Source of the DNA: Acidimicrobiaceae bacterium | Lineage (GTDB): Bacteria > Actinomycetota > Acidimicrobiia > Acidimicrobiales > Ilumatobacteraceae | Direction of reading: 5' to 3' | DNA length: 64,000 bases | Assembly: GCA_016722025.1 (NCBI GenBank) | Contig: JADKGZ010000014.1 | Coordinates: 4,955 to 68,954, forward strand | In this document: piece after piece, positions 9,330 to 18,816 of the stretch | Layout of the letters: every line of letters starts with the position of its first letter | Numbering within the stretch: the first letter of the stretch is position 1 | Made by a program: the position numbers and the translations under genes | The notes under the pieces: model-generated | Databases searched by the model: none | What the model was told of the DNA's origin: nothing | The model's input: only the letters and a program-made list of their open reading frames with translations

Positions 9330-9836
9330 TCAGGCTTCGTGGAGGCGGCCGTCGGCGACGTCGTAGACGAAGCCGCGGATGTGGTCCTTGTACTGCACGA
9401 ACGGGCTGTGGCGCAGGCGGTTGATGCTCTGCCGCGTGTCGGTGTACGGGTCGGTGAAGCACTCCAGCGCCCACCACGGCTTGATGCCCACCTCGGCCTC
9501 GAGCTCGGCCTTGAACGCATCCTCGGTGATCGTCTGCAGGCCGCAGTTGGTGTGGTGCACGAGGATGATCTCGCGTGTGCCCAGCAAACGCTGCGAGAGC
9601 ACGAGGGATCGGATCACGTCGTCGGTGACCACGCCGCCCGCGTTGCGGATGACGTGTGCGTCGCCCTGGGCGAGGCCCAGCATCTGGAAGATGTCCATCC
9701 GGCTGTCCATGCACGCCACGATCGCGAGGTGCCGTGCCGGTTGCAGTGAGAGATCGCCGTCGGCGAAGGCTTCCACGTACTGCGCGTTGTGGGCCAGCAG
9801 CTCATCCACGTTGGGTTGGAACGGTTCGTCGGTCAT
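9330..9836 (-). CDS. Beta-class carbonic anhydrase
   Basis: 168 aa cytoplasmic zinc enzyme interconverting CO2 and bicarbonate. The zinc ligands and catalytic dyad are visible: Cys and Asp-x-x-Arg in AIVACMDSRMD, then His and Cys in LVHHTNCGLQ. The segment VIRNAGGVVTDDVIRSL is also typical. The ATG at 9836 is supported by the Shine-Dalgarno GAAAGGG. It is one of few genes here with a clear ribosome binding site. It is convergent with the PLP pair and divergent from clpP. Confidence 0.9.
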   Translation of the reverse strand: MTDEPFQPNVDELLAHNAQYVEAFADGDLSLQPARHLAIVACMDSRMDIFQMLGLAQGDAHVIRNAGGVVTDDVIRSLVLSQRLLGTREIILVHHTNCGLQTITEDAFKAELEAEVGIKPWWALECFTDPYTDTRQSINRLRHSPFVQYKDHIRGFVYDVADGRLHEA

Positions 9837-9890
9837 CGGTGAACCCTTTCGGTGGGCCGGGCTTGCAGGAGGGTCGGGCGACTCGGACGG

Positions 9891-9896
9891 TAGCGT
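9891..9896 (+). promoter_or_regulatory. -10 hexamer of clpP
   Basis: TAGCGT, 7 nt before the ATG at 9904. No Shine-Dalgarno lies in between. Confidence 0.5.
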
Positions 9897-9903
9897 TGCG
9901 GCC

Positions 9904-10497
9904 ATGACCGACACCACTCGTCCCATGGGTCTCGACGGCGGCATGGATCCGCGCCTCGACGTGTTCAACCGTCTGCTGAAGAACCGAGTGGTCATGCTGG
10001 GCACCGATGTCAACGACGACATCGCCAACCAGATCTGCGCGCAGCTGCTGTACCTCGAGGGTGAAGACCCCAGTGCCGACATCTGGCTGTACATCAACAG
10101 CCCCGGTGGTTCGGTCACGGCCGGCATGGCCATCTACGACACCATGCAGTTCGTCAGCTGCCAGGTCGCCACCGTCTGCATGGGCATGGCTGCCAGCATG
10201 GGTCAGTTCCTGCTCACCGCCGGCGCCGCCGGCAAGCGGTTCACGCTGCCCAATGCTCGCATCATGATGCACCAGCCGCTGGCCGGCCTTCGCGGCCAGG
10301 CAACCGACATCGCCATCCAGGCCGAGCAGCTGGAGTACACCAAGCGGCGCATGGCCGAGCGCATCTCGCACCACTCCGGTCAGCCGCTCGACAAGATCCA
10401 GGCCGACAGCGAGCGCGATCGTTGGTTCACCGCCGACGAGGCCAAGGCCTACGGCTTGGTCGACAAGGTCATCGTGCGTCGCGGCGAGATCGTCTGA
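9904..10497 (+). CDS. clpP: ATP-dependent Clp protease proteolytic subunit
   Basis: 197 aa serine protease subunit that forms the double-heptamer chamber with a ClpX/ClpC unfoldase. The nucleophile lies in MGMAASMGQF, the histidine in IMMHQPL and the aspartate in ERDRWFTADEA. YINSPGGSVTAGMAIYD is the family signature. Length is normal. Only one clpP copy is in the window, although Actinobacteria usually have two. Confidence 0.95.
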   Translation: MTDTTRPMGLDGGMDPRLDVFNRLLKNRVVMLGTDVNDDIANQICAQLLYLEGEDPSADIWLYINSPGGSVTAGMAIYDTMQFVSCQVATVCMGMAASMGQFLLTAGAAGKRFTLPNARIMMHQPLAGLRGQATDIAIQAEQLEYTKRRMAERISHHSGQPLDKIQADSERDRWFTADEAKAYGLVDKVIVRRGEIV

Positions 10498-10518
10498 CGC
10501 ACCGTTCCTCACGGGCGG

Positions 10519-10965
10519 TCAGCCGCCCGATGTGGTCGGGGCAGGTGCTGCAGCGGTCGCTGTCGGTGCCATGTTGCCGATCAACGCGCCGCACTTCTGT
10601 TGGGTGTAGGTGATCACTCTGTTGGCTGCGGGCTCGCTGGCCCTGGCCGTGTCGGCGACCAACTGCATCGATGCGGGGTCGGCGGGGTCGACGGTGACCG
10701 CGGTCTCGAGACTGCTCATCATGGTGTTCCACTCGGCCTCGATGGCCAGTGGCGCCGAGCGAGCGACTGCCCGCCACGAGGCGAGCACCCTGTCGATGTC
10801 GGTGTCGGTGCCGATGGTTGGCGAGTTCAGGTCGCCCAATCGGTTGCCCACCTCGGTGCAGTAGTTCGCCTCACTGCGTTGATCGGCGTCGTTGTCGCAG
10901 CCGGTGAGAGCGAGCGACAGCGCTGCCACCGCGAGTGCGATGATGCGTGCTGCCGAGCTGCTCAT
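10519..10965 (-). CDS. Small lipoprotein of unknown function
   Basis: 148 aa with a signal peptide ending in the lipobox ALTGC (Cys23). The mature part has two further cysteines (NYCTEV and QKCGAL) that may form a disulfide. The tail is Pro/Ala/Thr-rich. No family is recognised. It is convergent with clpP, 21 bp away. Confidence 0.75.
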   Translation of the reverse strand: MSSSAARIIALAVAALSLALTGCDNDADQRSEANYCTEVGNRLGDLNSPTIGTDTDIDRVLASWRAVARSAPLAIEAEWNTMMSSLETAVTVDPADPASMQLVADTARASEPAANRVITYTQQKCGALIGNMAPTATAAAPAPTTSGG

Positions 10966-11136
10966 GCTGCGAGTCTCTCAGGTCATCCCGCTGGTGCGCG
11001 GTCACCTTGGACGCAGCAGGTTGTCATCGACCGGCCGCCCGATATGTTGCGACGTGTAGCCGTCGGGGAACCGGTCTCCGTTCCCTCCCTCGTTCGTTGG
11101 TGCGTCAGCACCACCAGTCCGTCGGAGGAGGCGCGC

Positions 11137-12651
11137 ATGCTCGCTGCTGTTCGCTCTGCCACGGTGTTCGGCGTCGAGGGGCGCCCGGTCACCGTTGAAG
11201 TGCACGTGTCCACAGGGTTGCCCGCGTTCCAGATCGTCGGCCTGCCCGATGAAGCGTGCCGAGAGTCGCGCGATCGGGTCCGTGCTGCCGTGCTCTCCAG
11301 CGAGCTGCAGTGGCCGTCGTGCCGGGTCACGGTCAACCTGGCGCCGTCCAGCCAGCGCAAGGGCGGCTCCGGGCTCGATCTCGCCATCGCCGTCGGGTTC
11401 CTCGCCGCCAACGGGCAGGTGCCCGTTGGCCAGCTGGAGGGGCTGGGCTTCGTCGGTGAGCTCGGGCTCGATGGCAGCATGCGCCAGGTCTCCGGCGTTG
11501 CTCCCATGGTGGCGGCGATGGGTGAGGTGCGCCCGGTGGTGCCGCTGGGCAACTTCCGTGAGGCGCAGGGTGTCGCCGGCGATGGTGTGCGTGTGGCGCG
11601 CACGCTGCGGGAAGTGGTCGATGCGCTCAATGCCGAGGCCCCGTGGCCGCAACCGCCCGACGAGGAGTACGTCGACGACGAGCCGCCACCCCCGGATCTT
11701 GCCGACGTCCGCGGCCAGGCGCTGGCTCGGTTGGGGCTGGAGGTCGCGGCGGCCGGGTGCCACCACATGCTGCTCGTCGGGCCGCCGGGTTCGGGCAAGA
11801 CGATGCTGGCGCAGCGCATCCCAGGGCTGTTGCCGGCGCTCGAGCCCGATGTGTCGTTGCAGGCAACCATGGTGCACTCGGCGGCGGGGGTGCGGCTGCC
11901 CGCCGGTGGCCTGGTGCGGCGCGCCCCCTTCAGAGCGCCACATCACAGCAGCTCGATGGTGTCGCTCGTGGGCGGCGGCAGCACCAGCCTGCGCCCCGGC
12001 GAGATCAGTCTCAGTCACGGCGGAGTGCTGTTCTTGGACGAGCTGGGCGAGTTCGCGCCCACCGTGCTCGACGGCTTGCGCCAGCCGCTGGAGGAAGGGG
12101 TCATCCGCCTCGCCCGGGCTCGCGCGTCGGCGTCACTTCCCGCCAAGTTCCTGTTGGTGGCGGCGACCAATCCGTGCCCGTGTGGTGGCGGTGCGCCCGG
12201 CGTGTGCGAGTGCGACGAGGCCGCTCGTCTCCGGTACGTGCGCCGGTTGTCGGGCCCGTTGCTCGATCGCTTCGACCTGCGGGTGGGGGTCACCCGGCCC
12301 GATGTCGACGACCTGCTCGCCAGCGGTGGGGGTGAACCGACGGTGGTGGTGGCGGCCCGTGTCGCCGCCGCCCGTCGGCTGGCGCTCGACCGAATCGGCA
12401 TGGTCAATGCCAACATTCCGCCCGCACATCTCGACTCATTGGCTGCGCTGCACCCAGAGGCTCGGCTGCGCTTGCGCGACCAACTCGAGCGCGACCAGCT
12501 CACCGGCCGCGGTTACCACCGCATTCGCCGAGTCGCACGTACCATCGCCGATCTCCGTGGCGGTGGCGACCTCGTGCTCGACGAGCACGTGCTGCTGGCG
12601 CTCAGCATGCGAGTGCGGCTCAGCGTGTCGTCGCGCGAGCGTGCGGCATGA
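11137..12651 (+). CDS. comM: YifB/ComM family Mg-chelatase-like AAA ATPase
   Basis: 504 aa. The N-terminal ChlI-like domain (ARSATVFGVEGRPVTVEV-type start, GLPAFQIVGLPDEACRESRDR) is followed by an AAA+ module with Walker A GPPGSGKTMLAQRIPG, Walker B LFLDELGEF, and a Mg-chelatase C-terminal domain with a zinc-like cluster NPCPCGGGAPGVCECD. ComM is a branch-migration helicase for integrating transformed DNA. The next gene is dprA, which overlaps by 4 bp (ATGA), so the pair works in handling incoming single-stranded DNA. The start is set by GGAGGAG at 11124-11130. Confidence 0.92.
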   Translation: MLAAVRSATVFGVEGRPVTVEVHVSTGLPAFQIVGLPDEACRESRDRVRAAVLSSELQWPSCRVTVNLAPSSQRKGGSGLDLAIAVGFLAANGQVPVGQLEGLGFVGELGLDGSMRQVSGVAPMVAAMGEVRPVVPLGNFREAQGVAGDGVRVARTLREVVDALNAEAPWPQPPDEEYVDDEPPPPDLADVRGQALARLGLEVAAAGCHHMLLVGPPGSGKTMLAQRIPGLLPALEPDVSLQATMVHSAAGVRLPAGGLVRRAPFRAPHHSSSMVSLVGGGSTSLRPGEISLSHGGVLFLDELGEFAPTVLDGLRQPLEEGVIRLARARASASLPAKFLLVAATNPCPCGGGAPGVCECDEAARLRYVRRLSGPLLDRFDLRVGVTRPDVDDLLASGGGEPTVVVAARVAAARRLALDRIGMVNANIPPAHLDSLAALHPEARLRLRDQLERDQLTGRGYHRIRRVARTIADLRGGGDLVLDEHVLLALSMRVRLSVSSRERAA

Positions 12652-13811
12652 GCCCGGCCGGGAATGCGGGCACAGCCGTCGCCGCCGAGCCGGCGCTGCC
12701 GTCAGCGGCCTACGTTGCTGCGCTGGCCGGCTTCCGCAACATGAACGTGCACCGCCTGGCGGCGTTGCTCCGGCACCACACGCCCGAGGAGGCGTGGTTG
12801 GTTGCGCTGGGCGAGCTGCCGTGCAGCGGGCTCATCTCGCGCGTGCTCGCCCACGACGACGTACGCGCGATGTGGCGACGCTGTGCGCTCGAGCGCCCAC
12901 CCGCGCAGGTGTGGCAGCGCTGCATCGACTTGGGGGTGCAGGTGTTGCCCTACGGCCATGCCGGGTACCCGGCCGGCCTGCTCGACGATCCGCTGCCACC
13001 GCCGGTGCTGTTCGCCCGCGGCGATCTCGGCCTGCTCTCGGGTCGACGGGTGGCCATCGTCGGCACTCGCAACGCCACGGCCGCCGGGCGCGAGGCTGCT
13101 CGAGCAGTCGGGCACGGGCTGGCTGCGGCAGGCGTCCACGTGGTCTCCGGGTTGGCTCGCGGCATCGATGGTCATGCGCACCGAGGGGCGATTGGCGCAG
13201 AGGGGCGGGGTCGGCCGATCGGCATCGTCGCGTCGGGCCTCGACGTCGTGTACCCGCGTGAGCACGCCGACCTGTGGCACGCGGTGGGCAACTGCGGGCT
13301 GCTGCTCACCGAGGCGCCGCCGGGCGTGCCGCCCGAGGCGCACCGGTTCCCGTTGCGCAATCGCATCGTGGCCGCGTTGTCGGAGGTGGTGGTGGTGGTC
13401 GAGTCACGCGAGCGGGGTGGCTCGCTCATCACCGCTGCGCAGGCCATCGAGCGCGATGTGCAGGTGATGGCGGTGCCCGGGCCCGTCGGCAAACGGGCGT
13501 CGGCCGGCACCAACGCGCTGCTGTGCGATGGTGCCACCCCTGTCACCTGTGCCGACGACGTGCTCACCGCGTTGTCGTTCCAGCACAGCCGCTCGGCAGT
13601 GGTCGCCAGCGACCTGCGGGCCCGCCCCGCCGGCGCCGACGTGGCGGTCTACCGAGTGGTGCACGCCGATCCGCGCACCATCGACGGGGTCTCGCTGGCG
13701 TTGGGTCTCAGCCTCGTCGAGGCGGCCATGAGCCTGGCCCGACTGCAGTCGGCCGGGTGGGTCGCGCAAGCCGATGGATGGTTCGAGTGCGTGGGCTCCC
13801 CGTTGCGATGA
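12648..13811 (+). CDS. dprA: DNA-processing protein DprA
   Basis: 387 aa. An N-terminal helical region is followed by the DprA Rossmann fold: RVAIVGTRNATAAGREAA, VSGLARGIDGHAH, GIVASGLDVVYPREHADL and the nucleotide loop ERGGSLITAAQAIERD. A short winged-helix-like C-terminal region follows residue 310. It loads RecA on single-stranded DNA in transformation. It is translationally coupled to comM. Length is normal for the family. Confidence 0.93.
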   Translation: MSPAGNAGTAVAAEPALPSAAYVAALAGFRNMNVHRLAALLRHHTPEEAWLVALGELPCSGLISRVLAHDDVRAMWRRCALERPPAQVWQRCIDLGVQVLPYGHAGYPAGLLDDPLPPPVLFARGDLGLLSGRRVAIVGTRNATAAGREAARAVGHGLAAAGVHVVSGLARGIDGHAHRGAIGAEGRGRPIGIVASGLDVVYPREHADLWHAVGNCGLLLTEAPPGVPPEAHRFPLRNRIVAALSEVVVVVESRERGGSLITAAQAIERDVQVMAVPGPVGKRASAGTNALLCDGATPVTCADDVLTALSFQHSRSAVVASDLRARPAGADVAVYRVVHADPRTIDGVSLALGLSLVEAAMSLARLQSAGWVAQADGWFECVGSPLR

Positions 13812-13822
13812 CCATTTCCGAA

Positions 13823-13828
13823 TACTCT
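13823..13828 (+). promoter_or_regulatory. -10 hexamer of xerC
   Basis: TACTCT, 8 nt before the ATG at 13837. It favours this start over an upstream ATG at 13774. Confidence 0.4.
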
Positions 13829-13836
13829 GTGCACCG

Positions 13837-14763
13837 ATGTCCGCCCGCGCCTCACTTTCTGCGATCCGTTCGGCCGCGAACCCTCAGGTGGAGGCAGCGT
13901 GGCAGCTCGACGAGTTCGCCGCTTCGCTCACCAGCAGCGCCGCCAACACGGTGGCCGCGTACTGCGGCGATGTCGAGTCGTTCATCCAGTGGGCAGCGCG
14001 TAGTGAGGTGGTGGGCCCGAGCATGGTCGATCGTCTGCTGCTGCGTCGCTACGTTGCGTCGCTCACCACCCGCAACTTCGCCAAGCGCAGCGTGGCGCGC
14101 AAGGTCTCGTCGCTGCGTCGCTACTTCGCGTTCCTGCGTCGCACGGGGGTGTTGGTGGCCGATCCCAGCGTTGCTCTGCGGGCGCCCAGCGGCGATGGTC
14201 GGTTGCCGAGAGTGCTCGATCATGCCGACGTCTCGGTGTTGCTCGATGGCCCGAGCCCCGACGGCGAGCCGCATTGGCGCCGCCTGCGCGACGACGCGGT
14301 GTTGGAGGTGTTGTACGGCAGCGGCGTGCGGGTTGGCGAGCTGTGCAGCCTCGATCTCGACTCGCTCGACCTCGCCGGCGAGGCGGTATCGGTGTGGGGC
14401 AAGGGCTCCAAGCAGCGCCGCGTGCCGCTCAGCCGGCCGGCTGCGCAGGCACTTCGAGCCTGGCTCGGTGTGCGTCACGAGGTGGTGGCCAGTGCGGCCG
14501 GCGCAGCGTTGTTCGGCAACGAGCGGGGTGTGCGCCTGTCGCCGCGCGACGTGCGGCGCATCGTCGATCGGCGCTCGCCGCGCCCTACTCACCCTCATGC
14601 GCTGCGGCACAGCTTCGCCACGCACCTGCTCGACGGCGGCGCCGACCTGCGGGCCGTGCAGGAGCTGCTGGGTCATGCCGACGTGGCCACCACGCAGCGC
14701 TACACGCACGTCAGCAACCACCGCCTGCGCGAGGCCTACACGGAAGCGCACCCACGAGCATGA
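13837..14763 (+). CDS. xerC: Tyrosine recombinase XerC/XerD-like
   Basis: 308 aa. The SAM-like core-binding domain covers residues 20-110 and the catalytic domain the rest. All catalytic residues are visible: Arg in GSGVRVGELC, Lys in KGSKQRRVPL, His-x-x-Arg in HALRHSFATHLLDGGAD, His in LLGHADVATTQRYTHV and the nucleophilic Tyr of the same motif. It resolves chromosome dimers at dif. It overlaps whiG by 4 bp, a linkage known from other Actinobacteria. Confidence 0.92.
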   Translation: MSARASLSAIRSAANPQVEAAWQLDEFAASLTSSAANTVAAYCGDVESFIQWAARSEVVGPSMVDRLLLRRYVASLTTRNFAKRSVARKVSSLRRYFAFLRRTGVLVADPSVALRAPSGDGRLPRVLDHADVSVLLDGPSPDGEPHWRRLRDDAVLEVLYGSGVRVGELCSLDLDSLDLAGEAVSVWGKGSKQRRVPLSRPAAQALRAWLGVRHEVVASAAGAALFGNERGVRLSPRDVRRIVDRRSPRPTHPHALRHSFATHLLDGGADLRAVQELLGHADVATTQRYTHVSNHRLREAYTEAHPRA

Positions 14764-15512
14764 GACGCGAACTCGACCTGGAGGATTGCTGGCAGCGCTG
14801 GTTCGATCGGCGCGACCCCATCGCTCGCGACCGCATCATCGTGCACTACTCGCCGCTCGTGAAGTTCGTGGCCGGTCGTGTCGGCGCCGGCCTGCCCAAC
14901 AGCGTCGACTCCGGCGACCTGGTGAGCGCCGGTGTGTTCGGGCTCATCGACGCGGTCGAGCGCTTCGACCCCGCTCGCGGCGTCAAGTTCGAGACGTTCG
15001 CCGTGCCGCGCATTCGTGGTGCGGTGTTCGACGGGTTGCGCTCGCTCGATTGGGTGCCGCGCTCGGTGCGCAGCCGCGCTCGCGAAGTGGAGAACGCCTT
15101 CCAGGACCTGGAGGGCAAGATGGGTCGCGGCCCCACCGACGAGGAGCTCGCCGTGCACTTGAAGATCTCGGCGACCGAGTTCCAGAAGTGGCTGGCGTCG
15201 ATCGCCTCCACCACGGTCGGCCCGCTCGACAGAGCGCTGGTGGCGGGTGTCGAGCCGCGGGCGCTCACCGGCGACGTCCCCGATTCGCCGGCCGCGCTGG
15301 TGGAGGAAGGCGAGGTGAAGCGGCTGGTGAAGGTCGAACTGCGCCGCCTTCCCGAGCGCGAGAAGCTGGTGCTCACGCTGTACTACGACGAGGGCCTCAC
15401 GTTGTCGGAGATCGGGTCCATCCTGGGCGTCACGGAGAGCCGTGTCTCGCAGATCCACACCAAGGCGGTGCTGCACCTGCGCGCCCGGCTCTCGGCCACC
15501 GGGGTAGCCTGA
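14760..15512 (+). CDS. whiG: RNA polymerase sigma factor, WhiG/FliA class
   Basis: 250 aa sigma-70 family factor with regions 2, 3 and 4. Region 2 holds VDSGDLVSAGVFGLIDAVERFDP, region 3 is FAVPRIRGAVFDGLRSLDWV and region 4 is LSEIGSILGVTESRVSQIHT. FliA/WhiG factors direct motility or sporulation genes. No flagellar genes are in the window. The ATG overlaps the xerC stop (ATGA). Confidence 0.9.
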   Translation: MRRELDLEDCWQRWFDRRDPIARDRIIVHYSPLVKFVAGRVGAGLPNSVDSGDLVSAGVFGLIDAVERFDPARGVKFETFAVPRIRGAVFDGLRSLDWVPRSVRSRAREVENAFQDLEGKMGRGPTDEELAVHLKISATEFQKWLASIASTTVGPLDRALVAGVEPRALTGDVPDSPAALVEEGEVKRLVKVELRRLPEREKLVLTLYYDEGLTLSEIGSILGVTESRVSQIHTKAVLHLRARLSATGVA

Positions 15513-15552
15513 GCCCAGCGGCCGGCCGCCGTCCTCGCCCTGCGAGGCGGCG

Positions 15553-16056
15553 ATGATGGCTCCACTGGCCATGGTGCTGGGGCTGTTCGCCCCGGTCTGC
15601 TACGCGCCCCCCGTTTCGGCGGTCATCACCGTGCCCTACGTGCAGCCGGCGTGTGCCTACTGCTCCGGCCACCGGGGCATCCAGTACGCAGTGGCCACCG
15701 GCACCCCGGTGACAGCCGTGTCCGACGGTGTGGTCGTGTTCGCCGGCGCGGTGGCGGGCACTCGCTACGTCGTGGTGCTGCACCCCGACGGCATGCGCGC
15801 CACCTACGGAATGCTCGCCTCGGCGTCGGTGCGCAGCGGCGAGGTGGTGCATGTGGGGCAGGTGGTGGGCCTCTCCGCCGTGCACCTGTACTTCGGGCTG
15901 CGCGACGCGGCAAACGCCCCCGTCGATCCCGCACCACTGCTCGGTCGCCTGGTGGGCCGAGCTCGCCTGTTGCCCACCGACGGCAGCGGCGGCCGCCCCG
16001 CCGCCGCACCCCGCCTCGTCTGCGCAGGCGACGTTTCGCGCCCGTCGTCTGCGTGA
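15553..16056 (+). CDS. Secreted LytM/M23-like protein with altered metal-site residues
   Basis: 167 aa with an N-terminal hydrophobic signal (MAPLAMVLGLFAPVCYA). The LytM fold is recognisable from GHRGIQYA, TPVTAVSDGVVVFAG and VHLYFGLRDA. Active M23 enzymes have H-x-x-x-D and H-x-H. Here the Asp is Gln (HRGIQ) and the second His of H-x-H is Tyr (HLYFG), so zinc hydrolysis is unlikely. Such degenerate LytM proteins can activate amidases. An M23 gene in this position before rpsB is conserved in Actinobacteria. Another ATG at 15556 is possible. Confidence 0.78.
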   Translation: MMAPLAMVLGLFAPVCYAPPVSAVITVPYVQPACAYCSGHRGIQYAVATGTPVTAVSDGVVVFAGAVAGTRYVVVLHPDGMRATYGMLASASVRSGEVVHVGQVVGLSAVHLYFGLRDAANAPVDPAPLLGRLVGRARLLPTDGSGGRPAAAPRLVCAGDVSRPSSA

Positions 16057-16073
16057 GCCGCTGGTGAGGCCGG

Positions 16074-16079
16074 TATCAT
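16074..16079 (+). promoter_or_regulatory. Candidate -10 element of the rpsB operon
   Basis: TATCAT about 110 nt upstream of rpsB. No good -35 hexamer is seen. The resulting transcript would carry the leader hairpin described at 16128. Confidence 0.35.
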
Positions 16080-16127
16080 CGCACGGCGGTTCGCTGTTTC
16101 GGCGAGCCCGATCAATCCGCATGTGCC

Positions 16128-16177
16128 CTCCTGCGGTCGCCTCGGCGCCCGGGTGCATGCGCCGCCAACCGCAGGAG
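16128..16177 (+). promoter_or_regulatory. rpsB leader hairpin touching the ribosome binding site
   Basis: CTCCTGCGGT (16128-16137) pairs perfectly with ACCGCAGGAG (16168-16177). An inner stem GGCGC (16144-16148) with GCGCC (16159-16163) stacks inside it. The 3' arm contains the first AGGAG of AGGAGAGGAG, which sits 9-18 nt before the rpsB ATG. The fold could hide part of the Shine-Dalgarno sequence, as in ribosomal protein autoregulation. Confidence 0.6.
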
Positions 16178-16190
16178 AGGAGCAATCACC

Positions 16191-17184
<994 letters not shown>

Positions 17185-17190
17185 TCAAGA

Positions 17191-17979
17191 ATGGCATTTA
17201 CCGCCAAGGACGTACAGGCGCTGCGCCAGGCAACCGGCGCCGGCATGATGGATGCCAAGAAGGCCCTCGAGGCCAACGACGGCGATGCCGAAGCAGCCAA
17301 GCAGTGGCTGCGTGAGAAGGGCCTCGCCGCCAGCGCCAAACGCGACGACCGCGAGAACACCCAGGGCCTCGTTGCGCTGCTCATCGAGGGCAACGTCGGC
17401 GCCATCGTCAAGCTCAAGTCCGAGACCGACTTCGTGGCCGGCAGCGACCTGTTCAAGGCCGAGGCCGCTGCGCTGGTCGCCCTCGTGGTGGCGAAAGGTG
17501 AGGCCGCTGTGGCCGAGCGCTCGGCGATCCTCGACGACCTGAAGATCACGCTCAAGGAGAAGATCGAGCTCGGCGAAGTCGTGCGCATCGAAGCGGCTCC
17601 CGGCAACGTCATCGACAGCTACCTGCACTTGCAGGGTGGCCGGGGCGTGAACGCGGTGCTGGTGGAGATGGCCGGCGCGACCCAGGAGCTCGCGCACGAC
17701 GTGGCCGTGCACATCGGCTTCGCGCGTCCGAAGTACCTCAGCAAGGCCGACGTGCCCGCCGAGGTGGTCGAGCACGAGCGCGCCACGCTCGAGACGCTCA
17801 GCCGCAACGAGGGCAAGCCGGAAGCGGCACTGCCCAAGATCGTCGAAGGCCGAGTGCAGGGCTTCTTCAAGGACGTTGCGCTGCTCGAGCAGCCGTACGC
17901 GAAGGACGACAGCAAGTCGATCACGCAGTACATCGGCTCGGCCAGCATCGTGCGCTACGCACAGGTCGAGATCGGCTGA
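17191..17979 (+). CDS. tsf: Elongation factor Ts
   Basis: 262 aa guanine-nucleotide exchange factor for EF-Tu. The N-terminal UBA-like domain has LRQATGAGMMDAKKAL and the core begins with LKSETDFVAGSDLF, both signatures of EF-Ts. The second core repeat near the C-terminus includes LLEQPYAKDDSKSITQYI. It lies between rpsB and pyrH. Confidence 0.96.
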   Translation: MAFTAKDVQALRQATGAGMMDAKKALEANDGDAEAAKQWLREKGLAASAKRDDRENTQGLVALLIEGNVGAIVKLKSETDFVAGSDLFKAEAAALVALVVAKGEAAVAERSAILDDLKITLKEKIELGEVVRIEAAPGNVIDSYLHLQGGRGVNAVLVEMAGATQELAHDVAVHIGFARPKYLSKADVPAEVVEHERATLETLSRNEGKPEAALPKIVEGRVQGFFKDVALLEQPYAKDDSKSITQYIGSASIVRYAQVEIG

Positions 17980-18005
17980 ACCTCTCACATCATGAAGGGC
18001 CTGCC

Positions 18006-18737
18006 ATGACCTCTCCCCGCTGGAAGCGCATCGTCTTCAAGCCGTCGGGAGAGGCATTGGCCGGCCCCTCGGGTCAAGGCCTCGACGGCGACACGCTCGA
18101 CCTCACCGCGCGCGAGATCATCGCCGTGCGCGAGATGGGCGTCGATGTCGTCGTGGTCGTGGGCGGTGGCAACTTCTGGCGTGGCCGCCAGGGCGCGATG
18201 ACGGGCATGGACGCGACGCAGAGCGACCACATCGGCATGCTCGGCACCGTCATGAACGCGCTGGCGTTGCAGGATGCGCTCGAACGCGCCGGCCAGACCA
18301 CGCGCGTGCAGAGCGCCATCGAGATGCCGCGCATCGCCGAGCCCTACATCCGGCGGCGTGCGATGCGCCACCTGGAGAAGGGTCGCGTGGTCATCTTCGC
18401 GGCCGGCACCGGCAATCCGTTCTTCACCACCGACACGGCGGCCGCCTTGCGTGCTGCCGAGATCGACGCCGACGCCTTGCTGAAGGGCACGCACTCCGGC
18501 GTTGACGGCGTGTACGACGCCGATCCCAGGTTGGTGCCAACCGCGACCAAGTACGACGAAGTCAGCTACATCGAAGTGATGACGAAGGATCTGAAGGTGA
18601 TGGACGCCACGGCGATCGCGTTCTGCCGCGATCACAAGATCCCGATCGTCGTCTTCGACATGTCGTCGCCGGGTGCTCTGCAGGCCATTCTGCGCGGCGC
18701 TTCGGTCGGCACCATCGTTCGCGACCGGCCCGCCTGA
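18006..18737 (+). CDS. pyrH: Uridylate kinase
   Basis: 243 aa hexameric UMP kinase of the amino acid kinase fold, making UDP. Motifs are the N-terminal FKPSGEAL, GGGNFWRGR, the UMP-binding TGNPFFTTDTAAALRA and KGTHSGVDGVYDADPR. The family usually has KLSGEAL at the start; here it is KPSGEAL, with the lysine kept. Shine-Dalgarno AAGGG lies 6 nt upstream. Confidence 0.95.
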   Translation: MTSPRWKRIVFKPSGEALAGPSGQGLDGDTLDLTAREIIAVREMGVDVVVVVGGGNFWRGRQGAMTGMDATQSDHIGMLGTVMNALALQDALERAGQTTRVQSAIEMPRIAEPYIRRRAMRHLEKGRVVIFAAGTGNPFFTTDTAAALRAAEIDADALLKGTHSGVDGVYDADPRLVPTATKYDEVSYIEVMTKDLKVMDATAIAFCRDHKIPIVVFDMSSPGALQAILRGASVGTIVRDRPA

Positions 18738-18804
18738 TCGCCGACGCATTGCCGTCGTTCGAGGGCGTGTCGCCTCATGTGCTTCCGGCGTGCTCGCGGA
18801 TCGG

Positions 18805-18810
18805 TACGCT
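18805..18810 (+). promoter_or_regulatory. -10 hexamer of frr (leaderless)
   Basis: TACGCT, exactly 6 nt before the GTG start at 18817. It suggests frr has its own promoter inside the operon. Confidence 0.45.
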
Positions 18811-18816
18811 GGCGAC

